From: Sulfurovum lithotrophicum
GTDB lineage: Bacteria > Campylobacterota > Campylobacteria > Campylobacterales > Sulfurovaceae
Assembly: GCF_000987835.1 (NCBI RefSeq)
Contig: NZ_CP011308.1
Coordinates: forward strand, 1,426,001-1,490,000
Length of the DNA: 64,000 bases
Direction: 5' to 3'
How positions within the stretch are numbered: the stretch's first letter is position 1; every line of letters starts with the position of its first letter. Below the pieces are notes generated by a model. The model did no database searches. It saw only the letters and a program-made list of their open reading frames with translations, and was not told the origin of the DNA. A program made the translations under genes and the position numbers. This document shows, piece by piece, positions 1-9,948 of this stretch.

Positions 1-53
1 CTGTCAAATAACGATACACCTCTCTGTTTTACTTCATTGGCTGAAATTGTCAC
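1..53 (-). CDS. Phd/RelB-like antitoxin, 5' end only (partial)
   Basis: The reverse complement reads GTG followed by codons for TISANEVKQRGVSLFD and runs off the left edge of the window. An AAGGA ribosome site lies at 61-65, 7 nt before the GTG. The 'ISANEVKxRGV' opening is typical of Phd/YefM-type antitoxin N-termini, which bind the operator of their own toxin-antitoxin operon. Only 17 residues are visible, so the family is a tentative assignment. The leader of this gene (53-100) is duplicated at 2238-2285. Confidence 0.45.
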   Translation of the reverse strand, partial: MTISANEVKQRGVSLFD

Positions 54-100
54 AATAGTATCCTTTAAAGTACTTTTAAAAGTATTATATCATAAATTAT
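53..100. repeat. 48-bp duplicated segment, copy 1
   Basis: Positions 53-100 and 2238-2285 match at 46 of 48 bases by eye. The segment contains AAAGTACTTTTAAAAGTATT, a near-palindrome centred on TTTTAAAA, plus on the minus strand an AAGGA ribosome site and a TATAAT box. Here it forms the leader of the partial antitoxin gene; in copy 2 it is fused to a broken nucleotidyltransferase gene. Confidence 0.8.
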
Positions 101-419
101 ATGCCTTAAGTATTTCATTTATTCTTTCATCAGAAATGTTTTCCAATTCTGTTTTGGAGTACATTGCCATGAGGTAAAGATTATTCTCATCATCTACATA
201 GTAGTAAACAACTCTAAATCCGCCACTCTTCCCTGTAGGTACAGAAGAGTTTTTCAAACGTATTTTATAACAGGCATTTCCAAGGTTTACACCACACTTG
301 GGATTCTCTTGTAACTCACTTTCCAAAATCCGAAGATCACTCGCTATACCCTTATACTTCTTATGCAGTTTTTTGACATCTTTCGCAAAACTCTCCAGGC
401 TAATGATTTTCAAGTTCAT
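90..419 (-). CDS. RelE/ParE-superfamily toxin
   Basis: This 109-residue protein has the size and layout of RelE/ParE mRNA-interferase-type toxins: an N-terminal helical hairpin rich in lysine (FAKDVKKLHKKYKG), a central strand with Y-K-I-R-L around residues 51-55, and the FRVVYYYVDDENNLYLMAMYSK core around residues 68-90. RelE-type members cleave mRNA on the ribosome; ParE-type members hit gyrase, and the sequence alone does not decide between them. The start overlaps the 3' end of the upstream RHH antitoxin gene by 20 nt, the usual translationally coupled arrangement. The gene ends inside the 48-bp repeat. Confidence 0.75.
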   Translation of the reverse strand: MNLKIISLESFAKDVKKLHKKYKGIASDLRILESELQENPKCGVNLGNACYKIRLKNSSVPTGKSGGFRVVYYYVDDENNLYLMAMYSKTELENISDERINEILKAYNL

Positions 420-675
420 CTATCAGACCATTCAAACTTTGTATCTCTTTATCCTTTTTCGAGCTGCGTATTTCTTGTAACTCTTGTGCTGCATTTTCAA
501 AATTATCATAAAATAGTTTTGATTTCTGCTCGGAAATATATGACTTTATCGCTTCCGTGATGATATCGGTTCTATTCACAGAGTATTTTTCTGTAAATGC
601 ATCTATGTCATCTACGAGGTACTTCGGAAGTCTCAATCCAACTTGCTGCTTTTCCAACTGTTCTACACTAAGCAT
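400..675 (-). CDS. Ribbon-helix-helix antitoxin
   Basis: This is a 91-residue protein with an N-terminal ribbon-helix-helix signature: a short strand (QQVGLRLPKYLVDDIDAF) followed by a helix-turn-helix (SVNRTDIITEAIKSYI), as in CopG/ParD/RelB-type antitoxins. The charged C-terminal half (residues 50-91) would wrap the toxin. The start at 675 has AAGGAG at 683-688 with 7 nt spacing. It is the first gene of a two-gene operon with the RelE-like toxin and is expected to repress its own promoter at 706-734. Confidence 0.75.
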   Translation of the reverse strand: MLSVEQLEKQQVGLRLPKYLVDDIDAFTEKYSVNRTDIITEAIKSYISEQKSKLFYDNFENAAQELQEIRSSKKDKEIQSLNGLIDELENH

Positions 676-705
676 ACCATAACTCCTTACTATTTGTTTT
701 ACAAT

Positions 706-734
706 ATTATATATTATTTATATACATATGTCAA
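706..734 (-). promoter_or_regulatory. Sigma70-type promoter of the RHH/RelE module
   Basis: On the minus strand TTGACA (729-734) and TATAAT (706-711) are separated by exactly 17 bp, a perfect consensus match, 31 bp upstream of the antitoxin start codon. Confidence 0.8.
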
Positions 735-771
735 CTCTCTTGCTATTCACCCTGTACACGCACTACCTCTT

Positions 772-960
772 CTACCCATCCACAGTAACTACGTTGCCTG
801 TTCGGATCGACTCCAAGATCTTAAACGTCATCTTGGTTGTATTGTAAATACTCTCAAAACTAGCGAAGACGGTTGATGTATCAAAGTTTCCCTGAAAACT
901 TATGGCAGGTGTTCCGCTCTTCATAGAAGTTTTAAAGGCTTCGAACTCACCTCTGAATCC
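772..960 (-). pseudogene. Orphan coding-like remnant, unknown family
   Basis: The minus strand is open for 63 codons between TAA (961-963) and TAG (772-774). The translation has balanced composition (for example AISFQGNFDTSTVFASFESI) but no start codon at its 5' end; the first ATG is at 922-924, leaving 50 residues with no ribosome site. It is probably the 3' end of a gene cut off by the repeat at 964-1006. I do not recognise the family. The rest of 676-1118 holds the toxin promoter and that repeat, and nothing else I can identify. Confidence 0.25.
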
Positions 961-963
961 TTA

Positions 964-1006
964 ATTAAGTTTTGTTCCTTAAACAGGGTCAGCCCCCTTG
1001 TCTTTT
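964..1006. repeat. GGGTCAG(A/C)CCCC-type repeat, copy 1
   Basis: The pattern TTAAGTTTTGTTCC(T)TAA followed by AGGGTCAGCCCCCTT recurs at 1922-1960 (with GGGGTCAGACCCC) and in shortened form at 2371-2393. The core is palindromic. Similar motifs are, from memory, found beside IS200-like/REP-associated transposases, but no transposase is present here. Confidence 0.6.
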
Positions 1007-1118
1007 ATAGGTTTTATGGCCATTTATAACTCCTCGAGATTTATTGTCCCAAACATGCTAGTCCAAAAGGTTAGAAGTGTCTTTGATATGACAAAAACAA
1101 ATATTTTAGATACGTGTT

Positions 1119-1442
1119 TTATAGTCCTATGCCACTATCAACCAGGCGGCGATACGCTTCATCATAAACGATACCGCCGGCTCTTGGTCCGACAGCAATC
1201 AGTTCCACTATCTGTATTTCGTTATTTTTGACACGTATGACCATTCTTATCGTGGCATTTGCAATATATATTTTTCGACATTCCGAAAGTAGATTGTCTC
1301 CCAGGTTTTCAAGGGGAAGACTTACAAGAAAAGGATTGACCTTTAATTTTTCTATGTAGGCATCCACTTCTAAAAACTCGTCATCAGACAATGCTTCCAG
1401 ATCTTCAAAAACTTCCGGATAATACTGGATCTTAAATGGCAT
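1119..1442 (-). CDS. RelE/ParE-superfamily toxin (Phd partner)
   Basis: This 107-residue protein opens with MPFKIQYYPEVFEDLEAL, the usual first strand and helix of RelE/ParE toxins, has a central P-L-x-x-L-G...CRKIYI block, and then IRMVIRVKNNEIQIVELIAVGPR, which matches the strands that carry the active-site basic residues in RelE relatives. The gene overlaps the 3' end of the Phd-like antitoxin gene by 11 nt. The C-terminal tail (IVYDEAYRRL) is common in RelE proteins paired with Phd-type antitoxins. The substrate is not deducible. Confidence 0.75.
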   Translation of the reverse strand: MPFKIQYYPEVFEDLEALSDDEFLEVDAYIEKLKVNPFLVSLPLENLGDNLLSECRKIYIANATIRMVIRVKNNEIQIVELIAVGPRAGGIVYDEAYRRLVDSGIGL

Positions 1443-1737
1443 GCTTTATCTTTGACCTTCTCTGTTTTGCATATTCATCATAATCGAGCAGTTCTCTTTT
1501 GCCATCACCTATACGCTCATGTACCATTTGCTGAATACTAAGATCTTCTGCTAAGTTCGCCAGCATTTTAATACGTTCATATTCTGCGATGCTGATCACA
1601 ACGGCTTCTGGTTTATTGTTCTTTACAATAGCAAGTTTTTCAACACTTCCTTTAATGATCTTGGAAATAAAACCACCAAATCCTTTTGCAAATTCTGTTG
1701 AAGGGATCAGCTCTTCTGTTGTATAAGAGACTTTCAT
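1432..1737 (-). CDS. Phd/YefM-family antitoxin
   Basis: This 101-residue protein shows the Phd/YefM N-terminal DNA-binding fold (IPSTEFAKGFGGFISKI) with the conserved 'KNNKPEAVVISIAEYERI' strand-helix segment around residues 39-56, followed by a charged toxin-binding tail. It starts at 1737 after AAAAGGA (1743-1750). It is the first gene of a pair with the RelE-like toxin and should autorepress through the palindrome at 1758-1773. Confidence 0.8.
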   Translation of the reverse strand: MKVSYTTEELIPSTEFAKGFGGFISKIIKGSVEKLAIVKNNKPEAVVISIAEYERIKMLANLAEDLSIQQMVHERIGDGKRELLDYDEYAKQRRSKIKHAI

Positions 1738-1757
1738 AAAAATCCTTTTAAATTCTT

Positions 1758-1773
1758 TATTATACGTATAATA
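1758..1773. promoter_or_regulatory. Palindromic operator/-10 of the Phd/RelE module
   Basis: TATTATACGTATAATA is a perfect 16-bp palindrome that contains the minus-strand -10 box TATAAT (1759-1764), 21 bp upstream of the antitoxin ATG. Operators of this kind overlap the promoter in Phd-type autoregulated modules. Confidence 0.65.
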
Positions 1774-1921
1774 GCACGTACAATGTTAAGTGTTCATTAA
1801 AATAGTTCAGTTGTTCTAGTTCCTCATCGATTGACAATGTGATACATACCAGGATATATTATTCTATGCTTCCGTGCCATTATGTCACCTTTATGAGATA
1901 CAAAGAATATAGCAGAATTAT

Positions 1922-1960
1922 TTAAGTTTTATTCCCTAAGTGGGGTCAGACCCCTTTTCC
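1922..1960. repeat. GGGGTCAGACCCC-type repeat, copy 2
   Basis: TTAAGTTTTATTCCCTAA followed by GTGGGGTCAGACCCCTTTTC closely matches the copy at 964-1006; a third partial copy (CTTAAACTCAGACCCCTTTT) lies at 2371-2393. Confidence 0.65.
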
Positions 1961-2305
1961 GGTACCGCACCCTTGCCTCATCGCCATATCACAGAGACTA
2001 TTACGGCTCTTGGCGGTACCAAACTCAAAGATGCCAATGCCATGGCACTGCGGCTTGCCGGACTCTTCCCTGATGAACATATGTTGAAATTCAATCTTCA
2101 TGGAATCAAACTGGAGTTTTTTGCAGCATCCTCACCACTACAAAAAGAGATCGTCAAAACAGCATCGGTCCAACCCTACAAAAATAGCAAACTGCATATC
2201 CTTGATCTGCAATCCATCGCAAAACTCAAACTGATTGCAATAGTATCCTTTAAAGTACTTTTAAAAGTATTAAATCACAAATTATTAATTTACAACAATT
2301 TCTAA
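1960..2305 (+). pseudogene. Truncated nucleotidyltransferase (AbiEii/type IV toxin-like) remnant
   Basis: The plus strand encodes LNLHG-type sequence 'KLEFFAASSPLQKEIVKTA' and 'LHILDLQSIAKLKLIA', which resembles the C-terminal part of nucleotidyltransferases related to AbiEii (pattern: VDLF...FQKEIL.RA...v.sleDLiamKL.A). The resemblance stops at about 2237, where the duplicated 48-bp segment takes over and the frame ends in unrelated residues. The 5' end is also joined abruptly to the GGGGTCAGACCCC repeat at 1922-1960. It therefore appears truncated at both ends. The formal open frame starts at 1940 but its first residues come from the repeat. Confidence 0.5.
2238..2285. repeat. 48-bp duplicated segment, copy 2
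   Basis: This matches 53-100 with two differences. It interrupts the nucleotidyltransferase remnant and marks a recombination junction. Confidence 0.8.
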
Positions 2306-2410
2306 TGCCCCGTAAGGAAATCCCCTTAGGATACACCCACGACTTGTCCAAGTCGCATCGATTTGAGTATCTTAAACTCAGACCCCTTTTCCTTCCACTT
2401 TTCCACAAGG

Positions 2411-4190
2411 CTAAGGTTTATGATCAAACTCCGGCACGATCTCTTTAAGTTTGCCGAGTTTGTTTTCTGTATTCAACAGCTCTTCAATGTCATGATTCAA
2501 CTTCCCAATATCATAAGAGGTTCTTTTACCCACCATAATAGATTCATATTTTGTTTTGCTTTCCGCATCATCGATCAGCAGTTCTTCATAGAGCTTTTCT
2601 CCCGGTCGAAGTCCGGTAAAAACTATCCCGATATCATCACGACCTGAAAGATCGATCATTTTTTGGGCAAGGTCCACGATCTTTACCGGCTCTCCCATAT
2701 CCAAAATAAAAATCTCTCCTCTTGTCCCGATCGCACCTGCCTGAAGTACCAGTTCACAGGCTTCAGGTATCAGCATAAAGTATCTGGTGATATCAGGGTG
2801 TGTTACAGTAATATCCTGCCCCTTTTCGATCTGTGCCATAAATTTCGGTATCACAGATCCACTACTTCCAAGAACATTACCAAAACGTACAGCAACGATA
2901 TCCGTTCCGTTACCAAGTGAATTTTGGGCATAGAGCTCACAAACTCTTTTAGTCGCTCCCATGACATTTGTCGGCCGTACTGCTTTGTCTGTAGAGACCA
3001 GAATGCACTTTTGGACACCATGTTTGATAGACATATCAATAATATTTTTAGTTCCTAAAATATTGTTAACGATCCCTTCTTCGATGTTCGCTTCCACCAT
3101 AGGCACATGTTTATAGGCTGCAGCGTGGATGACGATCTGCGGTCTGTAGCGCTCAAATGTTTTTTCCATATCTTCTCTATTGACCACAGACTGCAGCACA
3201 GGAACAATCTCCACATGGTTACGCTTTTCCAGTTCCTGTTCAATACTGTAAAGATTATATTCACTATGATCGATCAAGATCAGTTTTTGGACACCAAAGT
3301 TTTGGCATTGTCTTGCGATCTCACTTCCTATACTTCCACCTGCCCCAGTGATCAGGACAACTTTTTCTTTTAGGAACCCGACAATCACCTCTTTATCCAG
3401 ATCCTTCGGGTGGCGTGCCATCAAATCTGCGACCGAAAGATTTTTCAACTGACTTGCAAAATCTTTCTCCCTGAGTATCTCGTCCATCGAAGGAAGTATC
3501 TTTATCTCTTTAAAATAGTCACCCAGTCTTTCATAGACCTCTTTTATTCTTTCCTGTGGTGCACTGGGCATAGCGATGACAAGCAGATCACAACGGCCAT
3601 ACTGATCTATTTTGCTTTCCAATTTCTTTTTGGAGAGGACATCTATACCATCTATGGATCTTTTCTGCATCTTCTTGTCATCATCGACAAAATATCTGAC
3701 TTTATACTCACTGTCCCTAAATTCCTCTTCAAGTTTCGTTCCTGCTTTTCCTGCACCGTATATCACAACATTTTTTGTCTTCTCAACATGGCTCCTGTTG
3801 ATCAGAAAATAGTAGAAATAGACCATAAAATTAATGACAAAAAGATAAAGCAGAAGTTCAGATGTTAGAAATGAGATACTGACATGGCCGTAAAAAAAAG
3901 GCATATAAACCATAAATGCCGCGACATAAACCACGCTTTTTAACAGGAATGTTTTGACAGAAGATTTTGACCAGGAGAGTGAATAATCTTTGAAAAAAGC
4001 AGTGATGCAAGCATGCGTACAGCTATGACTATCAGTACCAGATCCATGTCAAAAGGCAGATGAAAGATAAAAAAAGTCCACCAGAACGTACCCAACGTCA
4101 ACAGAGCGATCACTAAAAAGTTTGCTATTCTTTTATCAATAAGTAAAATAGTAAGCCTTTTTTTATATAATATATAATCTATTTTTGTTA
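2411..4190 (-). pseudogene. pglF: PglF-like UDP-N-acetylglucosamine 4,6-dehydratase, frameshifted
   Basis: PglF/WbpM/CapD enzymes are membrane-anchored dehydratases that turn UDP-GlcNAc into the 4-keto-6-deoxy sugar. The 3' reading frame (2411-3934) carries a first Rossmann motif (VVIYGAGKAG), a second (VLITGAGGSIGSE) and the STDKAVRPTNVMGATKR active-site block in which Met replaces the usual Tyr. The N-terminal membrane helices are in a different frame (3940 to about 4190). The two frames join as one protein if a run of six A (3993-3998) had seven, giving ASLLFFKDYSLSW into FLLKSVVYVAAF. No ATG exists in 4110-4190 and the formal TTG at 4206 overlaps a -10-like box, so the start is unclear. 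It could be inactive, phase-variable or a sequencing error. Together with PglE it would make UDP-4-amino sugar. Confidence 0.8.
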
Positions 4191-4196
4191 GAGTGT

Positions 4197-4241
4197 AGAA
4201 TAGCAATTTTTTTAAAAAAAATCTGTAAGAATAATCCTACA
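4197..4241 (-). promoter_or_regulatory. RcsAB-box-like operator and promoter upstream of pglF
   Basis: TGTAAGAATAATCCTACA (4224-4241) is a near-perfect inverted repeat. On the minus strand it is followed by a T/A-rich spacer and TTGCTATTCT, an extended -10 type box (TATTCT at 4197-4202). The same arrangement recurs at 19465-19509 and 23872-23916. Confidence 0.6.
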
Positions 4242-4376
4242 AACCAAAATTTAAATCTAAAATTCAATATTTTAAGAGGGAAAAAAGCTCACTTTATTGG
4301 CTTTATTATTTTATCCGTCCTTATTTATTAATCAAAAAATATTTCACTAAACAGGATACCCACATTCAGTAGCTGA

Positions 4377-6092
<1,716 letters not shown>

Positions 6093-6109
<17 letters not shown>

Positions 6110-7052
6110 TTACAATCACCTCTGCATCATATCTCAACATTATATTTCCATCAGTCCAGCTTTCATCATATTCCAAATCCATACCAAGATAATCCTTGAT
6201 CAAATACTCCGCAAAATTGGCTCCTGACAATGGAGAAAGTGGATAACCACCACCGAACCGGGGATTGATCTCGATGAACACCACCCTATCATCTGTTTTG
6301 AACAGTTGTACAGTAATACACCCATAAGCACCATCTAACGAACTACACAGTGTTTTAACATCTTTGATGATGTTTTCATCTTTGACTGTTTTTGCTTTGC
6401 TGACCTCGCCTGCCCTTACCTCAAGTCTCTGTCTCGGCACTACCGAGATCACTTCACCTTTTTTATCGATGAACACATCTACCGTATATTCATCACCTTC
6501 TATAAACTCCTGAAATACATAGTTTTCATCTTGTGCCAACTCTTTTGCAGTATCCAGTGAATTTACAATCTGAGCCCCTATGGAACATGAAGAGTTGTTG
6601 AGCTTTGCAAAAATAGGATAACTGCTCTCTTCGATGTTCTCAACACTTCTTGGCGTATCAAAGCCGTTATCGACAAAAAACTTTTCTGTAGAGTCTTTCA
6701 GGTAAAATGTATCGCAGATCTCTTTGGAAGAGATCGCTATAAATATATTATCTTTTAAAAACTCATCTTTGACATCAGCCAATATGTGCAGTTCAGTATC
6801 GATAGTGGGCACAATAATGGAAATATTCTTATCTATACAGTAATTCTTCAATATAGACAGATATTCTTTATCGGTAACTCTTGGTACCTCCAGAAAGCCA
6901 TCAGAAATCTGACAGGCACTGCTTAAAACAGGATTCATATCAGTAGTATATACTTTTCCGTTTTCATTAAAAGCTTTAAGTGTATCCTGGAAATTTCTGA
7001 CCAGACTGACTCTTCTTCCTGCACTCGTTATCAATATATTATTTATCATCAC
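6093..7052 (-). CDS. ATP-grasp ligase (carbamoyl-phosphate-synthase-like)
   Basis: This 319-residue ATP-grasp enzyme has an N-terminal pre-ATP-grasp Rossmann-like part ([17 protein letters not shown]), a central lid ([19 protein letters not shown]), a hinge of acids ([16 protein letters not shown]) and the metal-binding end [15 protein letters not shown]. Such enzymes join a carboxylate to an amine through an acyl-phosphate. The gene lies between pglC and the HAD gene with overlaps on both sides (14 and 17 nt). Because pglD is missing, I infer that it may ligate an amino acid or another acid to the 4-amino group made by PglE; this is a hypothesis from position only. Confidence 0.8.
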
Positions 7053-7644
7053 TTGTTCCTTTAAATACTTCCATAGTAGCCTGCCCCTCCTGGCTTATAT
7101 CGCTGCGTTTTACCACTTTCAGAAATGTCATCCAGAGTATCTTCATATCAAGCCAAAAAGACTGGTGGTCCACATACCAGACATCATACTCGAATTTCTG
7201 CTCCCAGCTTATGGCGTTCCGTCCGTTCACCTGTGCCCATCCGGTGATGCCGGGTTTTACATCATGTCTTCTCTTTTGCTCTTCGCTATATAGAGGCAGG
7301 TATTGTATTAAAAGTGGTCGAGGTCCTACAAAGCTCATGTCGCCTTTAAGCACATTGAAGATCTGTGGCAGTTCATCAAGAGAAGCACTGCGTATAAACT
7401 TACCGATCCCCACAAGTCTTTGTTCATCAGGCAGAAGCTCACCATTTTCATCTTTATCATTTGTCATCGTCCTGAATTTATAGATACCAAAGATCTTTTC
7501 ATGCAATCCCGGTCTTTGCTGTCTGAAAAATATGGGTCGCCCCATTTTAAGCCATATCAACAATGATACGATCAGATATATTGGGGAAAACAGCACGATA
7601 AGGACAGATGCCAAAACAACATCAAATACACGTTTTACATTCAT
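7039..7644 (-). CDS. pglC: PglC-like phosphoglycosyl transferase (initiating enzyme)
   Basis: This is a monotopic bacterial sugar transferase of 201 residues, the usual short PglC size. It would move a sugar-1-phosphate from a UDP-(di-N-acyl)amino-6-deoxy sugar to undecaprenyl phosphate and so start the repeat unit at the inner membrane. It has a reentrant N-terminal helix (residues 5-35, with SPIYL), IYKFRTM, the catalytic Asp90-Glu91 dyad in [19 protein letters not shown], and [12 protein letters not shown]. From memory it is very close to C. jejuni PglC. It overlaps the ATP-grasp gene by 14 nt and lies just after the nucleotidyltransferase-like gene. Confidence 0.9.
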   Translation of the reverse strand: MNVKRVFDVVLASVLIVLFSPIYLIVSLLIWLKMGRPIFFRQQRPGLHEKIFGIYKFRTMTNDKDENGELLPDEQRLVGIGKFIRSASLDELPQIFNVLKGDMSFVGPRPLLIQYLPLYSEEQKRRHDVKPGITGWAQVNGRNAISWEQKFEYDVWYVDHQSFWLDMKILWMTFLKVVKRSDISQEGQATMEVFKGTSDDK

Positions 7645-7656
7645 ATGCTCAATACC

Positions 7657-8832
7657 TTATAGTTTGGCTCGTTTGATGATCAGATCAGACAATCTTTTAA
7701 TGTAGAAAAAAGGAAGCAGCATACTGTTCTCAACACCATATAAATCCTTGATTGTTTGTGGTGAAGGTACTATGGCAACGAAAAGATTTCCTAAACTGTC
7801 ATAAAGACTCATATTGAAAAGAATATATCCTATCTTGGAAAATTTTTTCTTTTTCTGATCAAAAATATCGGCCTTTTTAATGAAGTGCCTAATTAAAGAT
7901 CCACGTATTATATTGGGTTTCAATTCATCCAGTACATTTTCTGGAATAGGTGTATTTAACAAATTTTTAGCAAAACACAAAGAAAAATATACTGAAGTTT
8001 TCAACTGGAGTTCTTCAACTTGTTTAACAAATTTATCCCAGTCAATATCTGTATAGCGGACGATTCTGTCAACATCTGAGTGAAGCCTAAACCCGGGTGC
8101 CCGTACATAGGAGTGTTTTGTCGTATGCAAAGCAACTTGCAAAAGGTTATCTTCTGGTGCCAGTATTCTGACCTTACTACCTGCCGCCTGATAGGATCTT
8201 TTAACAAGCTCATTGCCATTGGGTTCATTCTCAGGCTGTATCCATCTTCCTGCAATCGGCCTCCACTGCAGCTCCAGCCAAACCTTATAGCCATTGATAT
8301 CCTGATAATACTCCGTTCCGCCGCCACGAAATGCTTCTTCTATATCTTCATGCTCATATTCGGATCGAAATTTAAAGGTATAGCCCAATTCCTCCATGAT
8401 GATCTCATGTGCTTTGTGAAAGTGATCTGTTTCGATCAACAGGTCAATATCTCCCATGGGAGAGCATGCAACATTTTTATATATACCTTTGGTTATGCCG
8501 GCATTTTTAAGTGCAACGATCGGTATATTGTATTCATCAAGCTTAGCAGCGACTCTCTCAAGTTCCTCCATCAGGTTCGTAATTCTTTTCTCAACTTCAT
8601 CAAAAGACGCATTCCACTTTTCATCCAATGAAATGCCAGTCTCTTTCATCAAGTATGCAACATGAGAATCTACTTCATCAATTTTAGCTTCATTGTAAAG
8701 TTGCTCGTCATCAACTTCATTATATAGTTCAAGAAATTTCTCTTTTTTTTCATCTGGTGTATTAGATGCCAGTGCCAGACACATTATCTCTTGTATTTTC
8801 GACTTATTATTTACAAAATCACAATAATTCAT
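7657..8832 (-). CDS. NTP_transf_5-type nucleotidyltransferase family protein
   Basis: This 391-residue protein has a core VALKNAGITKG...SPMGDIDLLIE around residues 105-132, the G-D-x-D metal-binding pattern of the uncharacterised nucleotidyltransferase family (Pfam NTP_transf_5, assignment from memory). Further features are a His-rich strand (LLQVALHTTKHS) and conserved RLHSDVDRIVRY. Members are frequent in polysaccharide loci but their substrate is not established. It follows a glycosyltransferase gene by 15 nt and precedes pglC by 12 nt in the same operon. Confidence 0.75.
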   Translation of the reverse strand: MNYCDFVNNKSKIQEIMCLALASNTPDEKKEKFLELYNEVDDEQLYNEAKIDEVDSHVAYLMKETGISLDEKWNASFDEVEKRITNLMEELERVAAKLDEYNIPIVALKNAGITKGIYKNVACSPMGDIDLLIETDHFHKAHEIIMEELGYTFKFRSEYEHEDIEEAFRGGGTEYYQDINGYKVWLELQWRPIAGRWIQPENEPNGNELVKRSYQAAGSKVRILAPEDNLLQVALHTTKHSYVRAPGFRLHSDVDRIVRYTDIDWDKFVKQVEELQLKTSVYFSLCFAKNLLNTPIPENVLDELKPNIIRGSLIRHFIKKADIFDQKKKKFSKIGYILFNMSLYDSLGNLFVAIVPSPQTIKDLYGVENSMLLPFFYIKRLSDLIIKRAKL

Positions 8833-8847
8833 TTATTTATTCACCTT

Positions 8848-9948
8848 TTATTTTTTAGTAATTCCAAGAAAGTTTTTGATGTTTGCATGGTAACTTTCTT
8901 CAGAATATTTTCTTTTTGATTCAGCTATGTTGTGCATAGATATTTTATTTAACAATTCACGATTATCAATTATAGACTCGATTTTATCAGCAACATCTCT
9001 AGGGCTTTTAATTCCAACTAACCCACCATTAATATTATCTTTGACTAATGATGGCAAAAATTTATACTTGGTTGCAATGATATAACATCCCATCCTCATA
9101 GCTTCTATAATAGATAGTGGTACTGCTTCCGATTTGTAATAAGAGGGTAACGCAAAAACATGACTCTGTGCCAACAAATTAAACTTTGTTTCCGCATCAA
9201 CAACACCTACATATTCAATATATTCTTTATCTGAGATGATCTCATAAAAAGTTTTTTCAACCTCAGAAAGACTTAATTCAGTATCACCCACAAAACCACC
9301 AGCAATAACCAGTTTAATGTTATGCTCTTTCTCTTGTAATATATCTACAGCATCTATTAAGTCAAATATTCCCTTGCTTTTCATAATACTTGATAAATAT
9401 AGTATTTGTATTTTATTGTCCTGATGGCTTTTTACTGTTAAATCTACTTTTGGAACATTCGAGTAAAAATTTGGTATAACTTTTACTATGTCCGGTTTTC
9501 CAAGAAAATCAAATTCACTTTCCATACCTTTTATTAAAACAGCATGAGCATCAACATGTTTATATAGTTTAATATAAATTTTTCTTAATATTGGAGGTAA
9601 TCCCGAAATAAATTCTGAAAGATCCGAACCATGCAAATGATTATAAAACTTCGCAGATGAAAGATATGTAAACAATAATAAATATATATCACGCAAACTG
9701 CCAATTTTAGATCGTGAACACAGGAAATACACTATAGTAGGTCTATATACTATAAAATAATATGGTACTTTTACAAAATAAAGAAGCAATCTTGCAATGG
9801 ATCCCAATGAACCCTTAGATCGGAATGAACTTTCAATTATTTTCATATCGTTGCCCTCCAGGCAATCGACAACACTTTGAAAAGCAATTGATTGTCCATG
9901 CCATGGAGGTGGTAATGAACCAATTAATAATAATTTAGTTTTTTTCAT
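8848..9948 (-). CDS. Family 4-type glycosyltransferase
   Basis: This 366-residue GT-B fold glycosyltransferase begins KLLLIGSLPPPWHGQSIAF, has the C-domain opening IQILYLSSIMKSKGIFDLI and ends with the donor-binding motif SEAVPLSIIEAMRMGC, in which the E-x7-E acids bind the nucleotide sugar. It would add one sugar of the lipid-linked repeat unit on the cytoplasmic face. It overlaps the wzy gene by 4 nt. The donor sugar cannot be predicted; GDP-fucose and GDP-mannose are available from the locus. Confidence 0.85.
   Translation of the reverse strand: MKKTKLLLIGSLPPPWHGQSIAFQSVVDCLEGNDMKIIESSFRSKGSLGSIARLLLYFVKVPYYFIVYRPTIVYFLCSRSKIGSLRDIYLLLFTYLSSAKFYNHLHGSDLSEFISGLPPILRKIYIKLYKHVDAHAVLIKGMESEFDFLGKPDIVKVIPNFYSNVPKVDLTVKSHQDNKIQILYLSSIMKSKGIFDLIDAVDILQEKEHNIKLVIAGGFVGDTELSLSEVEKTFYEIISDKEYIEYVGVVDAETKFNLLAQSHVFALPSYYKSEAVPLSIIEAMRMGCYIIATKYKFLPSLVKDNINGGLVGIKSPRDVADKIESIIDNRELLNKISMHNIAESKRKYSEESYHANIKNFLGITKK

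Noticed and set aside
1940-1959. ATG at 1940 as true start of the nucleotidyltransferase-like gene
   Set aside because: The first residues come from the GGGGTCAGACCCC repeat and are not family-like.
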